A stretch of 56,854 nucleotides of DNA from Gammaproteobacteria bacterium (GCA_013288815.1 JABDBD010000016.1:1-56854); one strand, 5' to 3'; shown: positions 1-8,832, numbered from the stretch's first letter. The notes: generated from the sequence alone by a model not told the origin. A program made the numbers and translations.

Positions 1-801
1 TGGGGAAAATTTGCTAACACCAATCCGGATGTTGTGCCTTATTGTTGTATTTCAATCGGAGTCAATGACAAAGAATTTGATAAGCTGGATGAGTTATCAA
101 AGATAGTGGATTTTCAGTTTATTTGTTTAGATGCAGCAAATGGTTATACGGAACGTTATGTCGAATTTTTGGTGAAGTTACGTCAAGCTTATCCTACAAA
201 AGTGATATTGGCGGGTAATGTTGTAACGGGCGAAATGGTTGAAGAGTTAATTCTATCAGGCGCTGATGTTGTAAAAATTGGCATTGGGCCGGGCTCAGTT
301 TGTACGACTCGAGAAAAAACGGGCGTAGGATATCCACAGTTGTCGGCGATTATTGAATGTGCTGATGCGGCTCATGGACTCGGTGGTCAAGTGTGTTCGG
401 ATGGTGGATGTGTAACGCCTGGTGATGTTGCAAAAGCGTTTGCTGCTGGGGCTGATTTTGTCATGTTGGGCGGCATGTTTGCGGGTCATGATGAGTGTTC
501 CGGTGAGATTATTGAAGAAGAGGGTGAGCAATTTAAACGTTTCTATGGCATGAGTTCAGCAGAAGCTATGCAAAAACACCATGGAGCGGTTGCTGAATAT
601 AGAGCTAGTGAAGGACGCTCTGTCAATGTTCCTTATCGTGGCCCAGTCAGCAACACGATATTAGATATTTTAGGCGGAGTTCGATCGACTTGTACTTATG
701 TCGGTGCGCAGCGTCTTAAAGAGTTATCCAAACGCACAACATTTATACGGGTCACAAAACAATTAAATGAAATATTTGTATCATATCAAAATAAAAAATA
801 A
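1..801 (+). CDS. guaC: GMP reductase, 3' part (runs off the left edge)
   Basis: This enzyme reduces GMP to IMP with NADPH and so links guanine to adenine nucleotide pools in the cytosol. The frame is open from base 1, so the gene begins outside the window; the GTG at 34 is internal and about 80 N-terminal residues are missing compared with the usual ~345. The diagnostic IMPDH/GMPR loop GPGSVCTTR is present, with the catalytic cysteine codon at 301, followed by the GVGYPQLSA and SDGGC phosphate-binding motifs and the C-terminal [17 protein letters not shown] block typical of GuaC rather than IMP dehydrogenase (no CBS domains). No strong terminator follows; only a weak AACCTT/AAGGTT hairpin lies just after the stop codon. 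Confidence 0.95.
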   Translation, partial: WGKFANTNPDVVPYCCISIGVNDKEFDKLDELSKIVDFQFICLDAANGYTERYVEFLVKLRQAYPTKVILAGNVVTGEMVEELILSGADVVKIGIGPGSVCTTREKTGVGYPQLSAIIECADAAHGLGGQVCSDGGCVTPGDVAKAFAAGADFVMLGGMFAGHDECSGEIIEEEGEQFKRFYGMSSAEAMQKHHGAVAEYRASEGRSVNVPYRGPVSNTILDILGGVRSTCTYVGAQRLKELSKRTTFIRVTKQLNEIFVSYQNKK

Positions 802-981
802 GTAACCTTTGTAAGGTTGGGCTTCGGTTGAATATCAATTTCAAATATTATATGATGCCGAATCTTTCCTTATAGAAGAATTTTTTGAGTTTAGCTCGAT
901 ACGATTTCTCATAAGGCATTTCCAGTTTCGCCACCAAAAAATTCTTTCGCAATATGCCAATGTACAGTAAAGGAGTTCAAA

Positions 982-1509
982 ATGATTAGGAAATGGTTGA
1001 TTGCAAGTGCGATTTTAGCAATGAGTTCTCAAAGTGTATTCGCAGACTGTATGGGTGTATCGTATGGCGGGTTTGGTGCTGGAGTCAGAGATAACATTAA
1101 AAATGCTAATAACTATCGTGGTATCGAAGGAAATCTTTTTTTAGGTTATGGGATGATGATGAATCCTGCTTTTTACATCGCAGGTGAAGCTTTTTTAACT
1201 CCGGGTTCAATTCCAATCAATGATAATGGATTAAAAACGACATATGGTTTTGGAGCTTCTGCTTTGCCAGCCATCATGATTAGTGAGCATACCATGGCAT
1301 TTCTTAGACTTGGCATAGTAGAAACGTCATTTACTAATGGCTCAAAAAAAGCAGGCGGCCAAATAGGTGTAGGATTACAAACAGGCTTGACTCAAAATTG
1401 GGATTTAAGAGCGGAATATATTTATTCTGCTTATACCACGGTTACAAGTAAGATCGGTGCGCCTAAATCAGATCAAGCAAATATGTCTTTAGTCTATAAG
1501 TTTGAATAA
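982..1509 (+). CDS. small outer-membrane beta-barrel protein (copy 1)
   Basis: The 175-residue product has a signal peptide (basic start, hydrophobic stretch, cleavage expected after VFA near residue 22). The rest is made of alternating short hydrophobic/polar strands rich in Gly and Tyr and ends in a strand finishing YKFE, as expected for an 8-stranded OmpA/opacity-like barrel. An AAAGGAG ribosome site precedes the ATG. It is paralogous to the next gene: both carry a YG-M-(L/M)N-YLGGE-like block and a G-LGVG-NWDLRAEY-like penultimate strand. The substrate or ligand is unknown; a structural or adhesive surface role is a guess. Confidence 0.7.
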   Translation: MIRKWLIASAILAMSSQSVFADCMGVSYGGFGAGVRDNIKNANNYRGIEGNLFLGYGMMMNPAFYIAGEAFLTPGSIPINDNGLKTTYGFGASALPAIMISEHTMAFLRLGIVETSFTNGSKKAGGQIGVGLQTGLTQNWDLRAEYIYSAYTTVTSKIGAPKSDQANMSLVYKFE

Positions 1510-1543
1510 TAAAGAATGGTAATGTCTGCTGTTGGAGAGTGAA

Positions 1544-2158
1544 ATGTTAAAAAAAAGCGTGATCACAAGTATTGCTCTCGTTACGATGGTGAGCTCATCA
1601 ATCATTCAGGCGGGCGCTTATTTAGGTATAGCCGCTGGCGCAAATCAAGGACGTTGGAATATAACGGATTCAGCCGGTAATAATGTCAAGTTTGGCAGAA
1701 GTAGTGCGATGGGTTCGATATTTGCTGGTTATGGCAGTATGCTTAATGCCAATCTCTATTTAGGTGGCGAAACGCTCGCTAGTCTTGCAAATACCGGTGG
1801 TCCTTATCAAACATTTATGACACCTGGTGGAGCAATGCCTGCCAGTATTAAACAGACCTATTCTTATGGCTTAAGTATTCTTCCCGGCGTTGTCGTGGGG
1901 CAAGGAACGATGTTATATTTCCGTGGCGGAATGGTGCGGTCTCATTTTCAAGTGAGGGCGGGAAATACAACTTATAATCAAACACTCAACTTGAATGGCA
2001 AGCAACTGGGTGTAGGTATAGAGCGTGCTTACACAAGTAACGTGGATGTGAGATTAGAATATGCTTACACAAGATTTAATTCGGTGAGCTCTCTAGGCTC
2101 AAGCTTTAGTCCCCGGAACAATCAATTGATGTTAGGGTTGCTATACAAATCTGGATAG
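1544..2158 (+). CDS. small outer-membrane beta-barrel protein (copy 2)
   Basis: Paralogue of the preceding gene, 34 bases downstream and probably co-transcribed. I chose the ATG at 1544 because GGAG lies 6 bases upstream; an in-frame TTG at 1532 overlaps that ribosome site and is less likely. The 204-residue product has a signal peptide ending around IIQAGA, followed by Gly/Tyr-rich beta strands and a C-terminal strand (LMLGLLYKSG) compatible with BAM-dependent insertion. Function beyond outer-membrane location cannot be read from the sequence. Confidence 0.68.
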   Translation: MLKKSVITSIALVTMVSSSIIQAGAYLGIAAGANQGRWNITDSAGNNVKFGRSSAMGSIFAGYGSMLNANLYLGGETLASLANTGGPYQTFMTPGGAMPASIKQTYSYGLSILPGVVVGQGTMLYFRGGMVRSHFQVRAGNTTYNQTLNLNGKQLGVGIERAYTSNVDVRLEYAYTRFNSVSSLGSSFSPRNNQLMLGLLYKSG

Positions 2159-2166
2159 GAGGAAAT

Positions 2167-2760
2167 GTGAGAAGAATAATTCTAAAAATGGCCGTAGCAG
2201 CTACAACTTATTTTTGTGCATTCTCAAGCATAGCAGCAGTTTCTATTCCATATGGATGGTATGTAAGTGCTAATGGCGGTTGGTCTAAGGTTCAACATAA
2301 AAACTATCCTGGACCTTCAAGTTCAGGCAATGGTGGTGTTGTTGGGGCTGCAGGTTATAAGTTTTCGCCTTTTTTAGCTGTCGAAGGTATTTACTCCAGT
2401 TATTCAAGCGTCAATATTCATTCGGCAGGATGGACGGTTGCTCGTGATCGTTTTTATTCTTATGGCTTACTGGGTAAAGTTATTTTTCCGATTGCTTCGT
2501 CAGGCTTTTCACTGTTTGGAAAGGTGGGTGTAGGGCGGTTAATATCAAGTCTCAAGGTAACAAACCCAGCGTTGGCTGCTCAAAATAATTTAGTATTTAA
2601 CTCGGGCACAAACGGTGCAACAGGTCTTTATTTAGGTGCTGGCGCTGAATACTCATTCACAACGAATTTGTTGGGAAATATTCAGTGGCTGAGGCTGCAT
2701 GGCAATCGCAATACGGGCAATATGCAATTTGTTGGAGGTGGGTTCGCTTACCTTTTTTAG
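2167..2760 (+). CDS. outer-membrane beta-barrel protein (third gene of the array)
   Basis: Begins 8 bases after the previous stop. The start is a GTG preceded by AGGAGG only 3 bases away; an ATG at 2165 leads directly into a stop, and the ATG at 2188 would cut into the signal peptide, so GTG is the best choice, with some doubt. The 197-residue product has a signal peptide (to about SSIAAVS) and a barrel pattern: a YVSANGGWSKV first strand, AAGYKFSPFLAVEGIYSSY hairpins, and a final strand ending FAYLF with terminal aromatic Phe. It resembles the OmpA/opacity-type barrels but is clearly more distant from the two upstream copies. A strong hairpin terminator follows. Confidence 0.7.
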   Translation: MRRIILKMAVAATTYFCAFSSIAAVSIPYGWYVSANGGWSKVQHKNYPGPSSSGNGGVVGAAGYKFSPFLAVEGIYSSYSSVNIHSAGWTVARDRFYSYGLLGKVIFPIASSGFSLFGKVGVGRLISSLKVTNPALAAQNNLVFNSGTNGATGLYLGAGAEYSFTTNLLGNIQWLRLHGNRNTGNMQFVGGGFAYLF

Positions 2761-2778
2761 GACTATATTTGTTGCTTC

Positions 2779-2801
2779 GACTCCGCAAAGTATGCGGAGT
2801 C
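2779..2801 (+). terminator. hairpin terminator after the barrel gene array
   Basis: A perfect 9-bp stem GACTCCGCA/TGCGGAGTC with a 5-base loop, followed by a pyrimidine-rich TTCTATTGT stretch, lies 18 bases after the last barrel stop codon. It probably ends the three-gene transcript. Confidence 0.75.
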
Positions 2802-2822
2802 TTCTATTGTCGTTAGCTAAAT

Positions 2823-2870
2823 AACCTCAGTTATGGAAACGGTACTAGGTTCTTATCCATAACTGAGGTT
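2823..2870 (-). terminator. inverted repeat spanning the esterase stop codon
   Basis: A perfect 15-bp stem (AACCTCAGTTATGGA and its complement, 18-base loop). One arm is the last codons of the minus-strand esterase gene, so the stop codon lies in the loop. No long T tract follows, so it is either a weak terminator or a 3' end-protecting hairpin. Confidence 0.5.
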
Positions 2871-3548
2871 AAATACCTTCTTAACCCATTCTGCAATATC
2901 GTCAATTTCTTGTGGGCAAACTGCATGAGCCATGCGGTAGTGATGAAAGCTGCAATCAAAGCCCTGCTTTTTCAAAACATCGTTGGTGTATTGCCCTAGT
3001 GCATAAGGAACAACGGTATCTTCAGTGCCATGTCCCAAAAAAATGGGGATGTTACGGTTAGCTGTGGTTAATTGAGTTGTTAGATCATCAGTTGAGTAAG
3101 GTAAATAACCGGAAAGTGCGAGAATCCCAGCGAGGGTATTTTTAAATCGAAGGCCGGCGATAAGAGCAATTAGTGCGCCTTGTGAAAATCCAGCTAATAC
3201 AATTTTATTAGAAGAAATGCCACGTTCAATTTCACGGTGAATCAGCTCATTGATTTGATTAACAGACTGATTAATGCCGTGATGATCAATGTGTCCCTCT
3301 ATTTTGGTCATAGATGTAATATCATACCAAGCACGCATTACATAACCATTGTTGATAGTTATGGGTCTTAATGGTGCATTTGGAAAAATAAATCGAAGGG
3401 GGATTCCATCAGGCAAGTTTAGCTCTTGAGCGATTGGGACAAAATCGTTTGCATCTGCGCCTAACCCATGCATCCAAATGACGCTGCCGATTGCCTCAGA
3501 GCTAGGATTAATTTCAATATAGGGTGATAAATCAGATTGAATTGTCAT
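2853..3548 (-). CDS. alpha/beta-hydrolase, phospholipase/carboxylesterase family
   Basis: A 231-residue cytosolic serine hydrolase of the Abhydrolase_2 (carboxylesterase/acyl-protein thioesterase-like) family. The oxyanion region reads WMHGLGADANDF near the N terminus, the nucleophile elbow is GFSQGA, the acid is in the LGHGTEDTVVP block and the histidine in MAHAVCP near the C terminus, giving a complete Ser-Asp-His triad. The natural ester substrate is unknown. The ATG at 3548 has no convincing ribosome site close by (a GAGG lies 14 bases upstream). It is convergent with the barrel array and divergent from the pilin gene. Confidence 0.88.
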   Translation of the reverse strand: MTIQSDLSPYIEINPSSEAIGSVIWMHGLGADANDFVPIAQELNLPDGIPLRFIFPNAPLRPITINNGYVMRAWYDITSMTKIEGHIDHHGINQSVNQINELIHREIERGISSNKIVLAGFSQGALIALIAGLRFKNTLAGILALSGYLPYSTDDLTTQLTTANRNIPIFLGHGTEDTVVPYALGQYTNDVLKKQGFDCSFHHYRMAHAVCPQEIDDIAEWVKKVFNLSYG

Positions 3549-3731
3549 AGATAATCTTTATACCTCAAAAAATTTAAATAATAGTCGTGATTAGAAAGTG
3601 ATAGCTCTTGCTTAGGCAATTGAGAAATAGTAATCTTTATCAATAAATCTGCAAGTCTTAGTGCTTTACGCATTGAGACTGTCAGTACGAATCCATACTC
3701 TTATAATGGCTGTCATAAGGAAGTAAACACT

Positions 3732-4172
3732 ATGAAAAGGCATCTAAACAAATCAATAGCAGGCGTTACGCTTTTAGAAATTATGCTTGTATTAGCGATT
3801 GCGGCAATGATTATCGTTATGTCTGTAAAATATTACCAATCAGCATCCTCTTCTCAATCCACTAACTCAGCAATGCAATCTATTCAGAGTTTAACGGCTG
3901 CTGCAGACGGTATTGCTCAAGGAACGGGAACCTATACTAGTGCTAACAGTACTAATATTAAAAACGTGGCAGGATCAACCGCATTAAACTTACCATGGGG
4001 TGCTTCTATTACGATTAATCCATCTGCGGGCAGTTATACTGTAAATCTTCCTAGCACACCTGCTAACGTATGTAATTCATTAACATTTAAATTGAAAGCG
4101 AATTCGCATTATACTAATATTTCAGCCTGCGGCACTGGACCAGGAGCATTTGGTTATACTTACATTCCATAA
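3732..4172 (+). CDS. type IV pilin-like protein (prepilin)
   Basis: A 146-residue prepilin with a short basic leader ending in Gly (KSIAG), then VTLLEIMLVLAIAAMIIVM, the class III signal recognised by prepilin peptidase, with the conserved Glu at +5 of the mature protein. The remainder is Ser/Thr/Ala-rich and has a C-terminal cysteine pair about 20 residues apart (CNSL...SAC) that would form the pilin D-loop disulfide. It resembles type IVb/PilS-like pilins more than PilA, but this is a weak call. A TATAAT lies at 3702 and AAGGAAG before the ATG. It stands alone with no other pilus gene nearby, and a shared terminator closes it. Confidence 0.8.
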   Translation: MKRHLNKSIAGVTLLEIMLVLAIAAMIIVMSVKYYQSASSSQSTNSAMQSIQSLTAAADGIAQGTGTYTSANSTNIKNVAGSTALNLPWGASITINPSAGSYTVNLPSTPANVCNSLTFKLKANSHYTNISACGTGPGAFGYTYIP

Positions 4173-4183
4173 AAATAGAAAAC

Positions 4184-4217
4184 CTAAAAAGGGCTGCATT
4201 GCAGCCCTTTTTATTTT
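4184..4217. terminator. bidirectional terminator
   Basis: Stem GGGCTGC (4191-4197)/GCAGCCC (4201-4207) with an ATT loop, preceded by CCTAAAAA and followed by TTTTTATTTTT. It has T tracts on both strands and serves both the pilin gene (+) and the ClpB-like gene (-), which converge here. Confidence 0.9.
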
Positions 4218-6098
4218 TAGAGTTTATAAAGTATTGCGTCTCCCGGTGACATAAATTCGCAACGTAACAACTGTCCTGAATCATTTAGCTGAAGCAGTAA
4301 TCGTTTAGGTCGATTTTTTTCATCCGTAAAGTTTACTAATTCATTTGCAACGCAAGAATAAAGATGTTGCTGCAATACTTTCTCAATGGATTTTTTGAGA
4401 GCGCCACGCCACAGGCTTTCTTGAACCAAGAATCGGATAATCTCAGGTGCATAGCTTAATTCGATACCATATTGACTATGCAGCTGAGCTGCAAAATTCT
4501 TTAGTTTCAAACGAATAATTTTTTCTAGACCCGAATATTCGAGCAATGCAAAAGGCACAATATTGAATTGATGTAATAAACTAGGCGAAAAACTCGTTTC
4601 CAATGCGGGTAGCATTTCTTCACACATTTCTTGCGGCGAAAGTTGTTGGGGATGATGGACGGGCTCATTTCTCTGCTCATTCAATACTAATTGAATTAAG
4701 TCCAGTGGTTGTGACGTCTCATGTGAAGAGGATGGCTGTGCCAGGTTTACAATACGTTCAGATCCTAGTGTCGTTGTCATAATGATAATGGCATGACGAA
4801 AATCATATTTTCTTCCTAGCTCGTCAATCGCGTAACCATAATGAAAAATATCTTGAAAAAGATTTAAGAGTGAGACTGATTGTTGGCTGATATTTTCAAA
4901 AAGTACAACAGCAAAAGGACTCGTTTGAATCGCATCGTATAAGTTTGAATGATGCTCATTTGTTTGTCGCAGTACTTGTACCTCTGCTAATGATGCGGGT
5001 GTATATCCCCTATCTATTTGAACTTGTAAAAGAGCGCCTTTATGCCCAAATAAATGTTCTGCAATGGCATAAGCTGTTTCCGTTTTCCCAACATTCGGCG
5101 GCCCGGCAAATAAGAGGCTGCAAAGAGGCCCTGATTTTTTTTGAAGTCGAATACGTGCATGCTGCAACACTAAGCCAATTAAGTTGAGCGCAATTTCTTG
5201 CCCAAAAATATTTTTTTGTAAATCATTAATAAGATCAGCTGATTTAAATTTATTTGTTTGCAGATGGGATAATGGTATTTGAGTCCAATTTGAAATGATT
5301 TTTGCTAATACCGCAAACGTAACAATGGGTTTAGATTGGGCCGGCTGGTCAGTGCGTTCTAGCATGCTTGCGCGGGAAGCGGCGCTATCCAATAGTTTGA
5401 GAGAGCGCTCTAGCAGGGGTTCTTGTCCATTGAGGTATTGTTCTGCAAGATGAAGTGCGGTGGAAAAGCTATCGTCAGGAATAATAACATGATGATAATC
5501 TTCTAAATCATCTCGATAACTTTTTAAAATGGCAGAACAATCTGCTGTGTTTGGATCTGGCAGTTTGAGTTTAGTAAAATAATTATCTAGGTAAATATCA
5601 TCAGATAAGCTGGCCTGAGTGCTGAGCGCAATCACTCGCCATTTGTTATCAGATAAAATAGAGTTAAATTTTTTGTAGAACATGCTAAGAGCGTCAGAAG
5701 AGAAGCAGTCTGCATGTGTAATGGCTAGAATAATGCATCGATTTGCTTGATTCATTTCCTCATAAAATGCAGAAAATTCTTTTGCGATGTCTTCAGGCTC
5801 AGCATCCTGAGCTGCAAGATTTTTCATGTCTAAAAAAAGTAAAGTAGCTTCGCGTAGCGATTTAGGAAGGTGCTCATCATTTAACTGATGAGCAAAGTTT
5901 TCTAAAAAAGCAAAATTATAAATATCAGACGTGGATGCTTGCAAAAAAAACATGATGATATTCTTTGCGTCCTAGCACGTCAAAAATGAGAGGAATGCTT
6001 GTCAGATCTTTTAAAGGAATAAAGCTTTTTTTAATTTCAGTGGGAAAAAGTGTTTTAATCTGTTGCTTTAAAATGGGGTCATTTTGTTTTTTTGGCAT
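4217..6098 (-). pseudogene. degenerate ClpB-like AAA+ protein, frameshifted in a T8 run
   Basis: The main open frame (4217-5953, 578 aa) is collinear with ClpB/ClpV from inside the first AAA module to the end. It has a D1-like stretch with YHHVIIPDD and LDSAASRASM, the linker SNWTQIPLS, then D2 with FGQEIALNLI, Walker A GPPNVGKTE, DFRHAIIIMTTTLGS and a C-terminal small domain. The 5' part lies in another frame: ATG at 6098 with GAGGTG 5 bases upstream, about 50 codons ending ...FDVLGRKEYHHV, matching the ClpB 'VIGRDEEIRR' segment. The frames join if one T is removed from the 8-T run at 5943-5950. The ClpB N-domain and coiled-coil M-domain are absent, the D1 Walker A is lost, and the D2 Walker B reads VVLFENI rather than hhhhDE, so ATP hydrolysis is doubtful. 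Sequencing error in the homopolymer is possible. Confidence 0.75.
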
Positions 6099-6140
6099 GG
6101 AAGCACCTCTTTGGTTGGCTATATGAATATTCGGATATCA

Positions 6141-6239
6141 CCAGGCTTCGTCGTTGCGAGGCCGCGTAGCGCTTGGCCGTGGCAGAGGTGTGGATTGCCA
6201 CGCCTAAGCGCTACGCAGGCTCGCAATGACAGAGCCTGG
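6141..6239. repeat. 99-bp palindromic repeat element
   Basis: Two imperfect 44-base arms (about 7 mismatches) beginning CCAGGCT and containing GCGTAGCGCTT, around an 11-base centre. The arms include TCATTGCGAG and TGGCAATCCAC words, which resemble dispersed palindromic repeats known from several intracellular bacteria. It sits between the ClpB-like gene and the next minus-strand gene and may also act as a transcription barrier. Confidence 0.8.
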
Positions 6240-6257
6240 TGAGAGCACGCTGAATAG

Positions 6258-6644
6258 TTACGAATAATGAAATAGACAGTCATAAATGTCAGCTTTGCAC
6301 TGATAAATTCCGTCAGACATTTTTTTCCAAGAGCCTTGGCCTGGCATCAGGTTATTTCTGGCTAGGAAAATTCCCAGAAAGCGGGTATCCGTATCTTCAC
6401 CTTGGTAATAGCAGTGGCTTGAACCTTCAGGAGCATCTTTCATCCATTCGGCTAAGCTAAAATGTCTAACATGAGATTTAAAGTTTTCTAGCTGTGAAGG
6501 CTGGGCTGCTGTGCCGCTGTCTATGTTGAGAGCTTGCCAGCCAGCAAACGAATTGTTTTGTATGCTTTCAACAGTAGGACAAATTTCTGCATAAGTAAGA
6601 CTTGAAAAAACGAGAAATGAAAAAAAACATATTTTTTTAAACAT
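6258..6644 (-). CDS. small secreted protein of unknown function
   Basis: A 128-residue protein with a clear Sec signal peptide (MFKKICFFSFLVFSSLTYA, cleavage after TYA) and four later cysteines (ICPTVES, SHCYY, YQCKA, YDCLF) compatible with two disulfides. It has no membrane segment after the signal. The N-terminal CPTVESI pattern and size recall the DUF3757 family, but I hold that only weakly. GGAG lies 7 bases before the ATG. It begins 23 bases after metK on the same strand and may be co-transcribed with it. Confidence 0.65.
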   Translation of the reverse strand: MFKKICFFSFLVFSSLTYAEICPTVESIQNNSFAGWQALNIDSGTAAQPSQLENFKSHVRHFSLAEWMKDAPEGSSHCYYQGEDTDTRFLGIFLARNNLMPGQGSWKKMSDGIYQCKADIYDCLFHYS

Positions 6645-6667
6645 AACACACTCCGTTGAATAATAAA

Positions 6668-7828
6668 TTAGATACCTGCCGCATGACGCAAGCTAAATGC
6701 TTTATCCGTTTTTTCCCAGCTAACATTTAAATCTTCACGTCCAAAATGACCATATGCTGCTGTCGGTAAATAAATGGGACGTTTCAAGTCTAGCATTTTT
6801 ATGATTCCGAAAGGTCGTAAATCAAAATGTTCATGAATGAGATTTAAAATCATTGAGGTGGGGATTTTTTCAGTATCGAACGTTTCGATATAGATTGAAA
6901 CGGGTTCAGCAACGCCAATCGCATAAGAAATTTGTAGTTCGCAACGTTCTGCGAGTCCTGCGGCGACAATATTTTTAGCGACATACCGTGCGGCATAAGC
7001 GCCTGACCGATCGACTTTGGAGGGATCTTTGCCGGAGAAGCAGCCTCCGCCGTGTCTAGCCATGCCGCCGTAAGTATCGACGATAATTTTACGTCCTGTC
7101 AAGCCACAATCACCTAATGGGCCTCCAATCACGAACCGTCCAGTTGGATTAATTAAAAATTGCGTATCGTTTGTCATCCATTCGGGCGGCAAAATGGGTC
7201 TGATAATTTTTTCAATGACTTCTTTTGTTAGTTCAGCATGTGTCACGTCAGGGTCATGTTGCGTAGAGAGGACTACGGTTTGAATGCTAACGGGTTTATT
7301 GTTTACATAACGAAACGTAATTTGACATTTTGCATCTGGGCGCAACCAAGGCAAAACATGTGTTTTGCGGATGTGTGCTTGTTGCATCATTAAACGGTGA
7401 GCAAAGGTAATAGGCGCTGGCATGAAAACGGAGGTCTCATTCGATGCATAACCAAACATAAGGCCTTGATCACCTGCACCCTGAAGTTCTTGCTGAGCTG
7501 TGCTAATACCTTGCGCGATGTCGGGTGACTGTTTGCCCAGCGCAGAAAGTACCGCACAGGTAGCATAGTCAAAGCCCAGGTGTGAATGGTTATACCCAAT
7601 TTGACGTATCACATCTCGTACAATGTTTTCTACGTCAATTGAGGCGATTGTTGTAATTTCCCCGCCGACTAGCACCATCCCTGTTTTAATAAACGTTTCA
7701 CAGGCGACACGAGCATTTTTATCTTTTTCCAAAATGGTATCGAGAATAGCATCTGAAATTTGATCTGCGATTTTATCTGGATGGCCTTCTGATACAGATT
7801 CAGAGGTGAAAAGGTAGTGTTCGTCCAT
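6668..7828 (-). CDS. metK: S-adenosylmethionine synthetase
   Basis: Makes S-adenosylmethionine from ATP and methionine in the cytosol. The 386-residue length matches the family (~384). The methionine/ATP-binding motif GHPDKIADQ is at residues 15-23, [12 protein letters not shown] follows near residue 117, and the phosphate loop [19 protein letters not shown] is near residue 260. AGGA lies 7 bases before the ATG at 7828. It is divergent from the higBA operon. Coding sequence is intact and conserved throughout. Confidence 0.97.
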   Translation of the reverse strand: MDEHYLFTSESVSEGHPDKIADQISDAILDTILEKDKNARVACETFIKTGMVLVGGEITTIASIDVENIVRDVIRQIGYNHSHLGFDYATCAVLSALGKQSPDIAQGISTAQQELQGAGDQGLMFGYASNETSVFMPAPITFAHRLMMQQAHIRKTHVLPWLRPDAKCQITFRYVNNKPVSIQTVVLSTQHDPDVTHAELTKEVIEKIIRPILPPEWMTNDTQFLINPTGRFVIGGPLGDCGLTGRKIIVDTYGGMARHGGGCFSGKDPSKVDRSGAYAARYVAKNIVAAGLAERCELQISYAIGVAEPVSIYIETFDTEKIPTSMILNLIHEHFDLRPFGIIKMLDLKRPIYLPTAAYGHFGREDLNVSWEKTDKAFSLRHAAGI

Positions 7829-8011
7829 GAGCCTGTCCTAAATAGGTGAAAAGTGGTGCTGGTTGGAGAATGGTAACCTACCAGAGATTTTTTTGCGAGA
7901 TGAGTTGAATTTCGGGATGCAAATCTTTCTATATTTTTGTGAGGTAATGTGGTGTTAAGGCAATCCTAAAGTAAACGTTTCAGGAAGGTTGTTCGAATCT
8001 ATAATTTAAAA

Positions 8012-8050
8012 ATATGTCAAATTGACATATATGTCAAATTGACATATACT
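8012..8050 (+). promoter_or_regulatory. higBA promoter with two tandem operator palindromes
   Basis: Two identical palindromes TGTCAAATTGACA at 8015-8027 and 8032-8044, 17 bases apart, overlap an excellent sigma-70 promoter: TTGACA at 8022-8027 and TATACT at 8045-8050 with a 17-base spacer. Binding of HigA (or HigBA) to either site would block the promoter, which is the usual autoregulation of such modules. Confidence 0.85.
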
Positions 8051-8089
8051 GATGGTAAGTATTGGCTGTGGCGATAAGAGAAAAGCGGA

Positions 8090-8398
8090 TTGCGTATTAT
8101 TTCAAAAAAGAAGCTTCGCGAGTATAGCAAGGATAATGCCCAGGCTGAGTTGCCGCTAACAGAATGGTACATGGTAATGCTGTCTTCCAATGCGAGAAAT
8201 CTAAGCGCACTGAAGACTAGGTTTAATAGTGTTGATTTTGTTTCTGGTTATACAATTTTTAATATAGGTGGAAACAAGTACCGTTTAATTACGGCAATTC
8301 ATTATAATACACAGCACTGCTATATTAGAACAATATGGACTCATGCTGAATACAGCAAACCTTACAATCAGGCTAAATTAAAGCGAGGTGAGTTATGA
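8090..8398 (+). CDS. higB: HigB-type toxin (mRNA interferase)
   Basis: A 102-residue RelE-superfamily ribosome-dependent mRNase of the HigB_toxin type. It starts with MRIISKKKLREY, the normal family N terminus, read from TTG; an in-frame stop lies just upstream, so no earlier start exists. The middle has EWYMVMLSSNARNLSALKTRF, and the C-terminal half has the conserved IFNIGGNKYRLITAIHYN and CYIRTIWTHAEYSK strands carrying the basic/His residues used for RNA cleavage. It overlaps higA by ATGA. The toxin-first order matches higBA (YgjN/YgjM) of E. coli. Confidence 0.92.
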   Translation: MRIISKKKLREYSKDNAQAELPLTEWYMVMLSSNARNLSALKTRFNSVDFVSGYTIFNIGGNKYRLITAIHYNTQHCYIRTIWTHAEYSKPYNQAKLKRGEL

Positions 8399-8832
8399 GT
8401 AATGCAGCCCTGGCAATTGATTATGTGGATCAAAAAACGGATCGCAAATTTCATTTGCCTATCTCTGTGTTTAAAAAACCTAGCAACGCTAAAGAATACG
8501 CTAAACTTGAAAAAATTCTTGATAAGTTAATTGATGAAGTCAGAGATAACGACAAACATCCTCTAACGATTGCGATGCAAATTATAGGTGAAAACTTAGA
8601 GCAGTATGATAATGAACACCATCCTGCAATTGGTCGTAAGGTCAATGAAATTGACATGGTTAAATATTTAATGAAAACGCACAATCTGCATCAAGCCGAT
8701 TTAGCGGATATTTTTGGCGGACAAGCTAATGTGTCTAAATACCTCAATGGAGAGCGGCCTTTATCTAAAAATCAAATTGCTGGATTAAAAAAGAAATTTG
8801 GGATTAGCGCAGATTTTTTTGTAAGATGTTAG
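8395..8832 (+). CDS. higA: HigA-type antitoxin with XRE helix-turn-helix
   Basis: A 145-residue antitoxin overlapping higB by four bases, so translationally coupled. The N-terminal half is a helical toxin-neutralising region; the C-terminal half (from about residue 88) is an XRE helix-turn-helix: MVKYLMKTHNLHQADLADIF, GGQANVSKYLNGERPLSK as the recognition part, then a closing helix. It is the expected binder of the two TGTCAA-TTGACA palindromes upstream. Size matches E. coli HigA (138 aa). Confidence 0.92.
   Translation: MSNAALAIDYVDQKTDRKFHLPISVFKKPSNAKEYAKLEKILDKLIDEVRDNDKHPLTIAMQIIGENLEQYDNEHHPAIGRKVNEIDMVKYLMKTHNLHQADLADIFGGQANVSKYLNGERPLSKNQIAGLKKKFGISADFFVRC

Noticed and set aside
4945-5187. 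80-codon + strand frame in the ClpB-like gene
   Set aside because: Antisense to the D2 P-loop region; no coding features.
7985-8000. GTTCGAATC as the T-loop of a tRNA
   Set aside because: No matching acceptor or anticodon stems around it.
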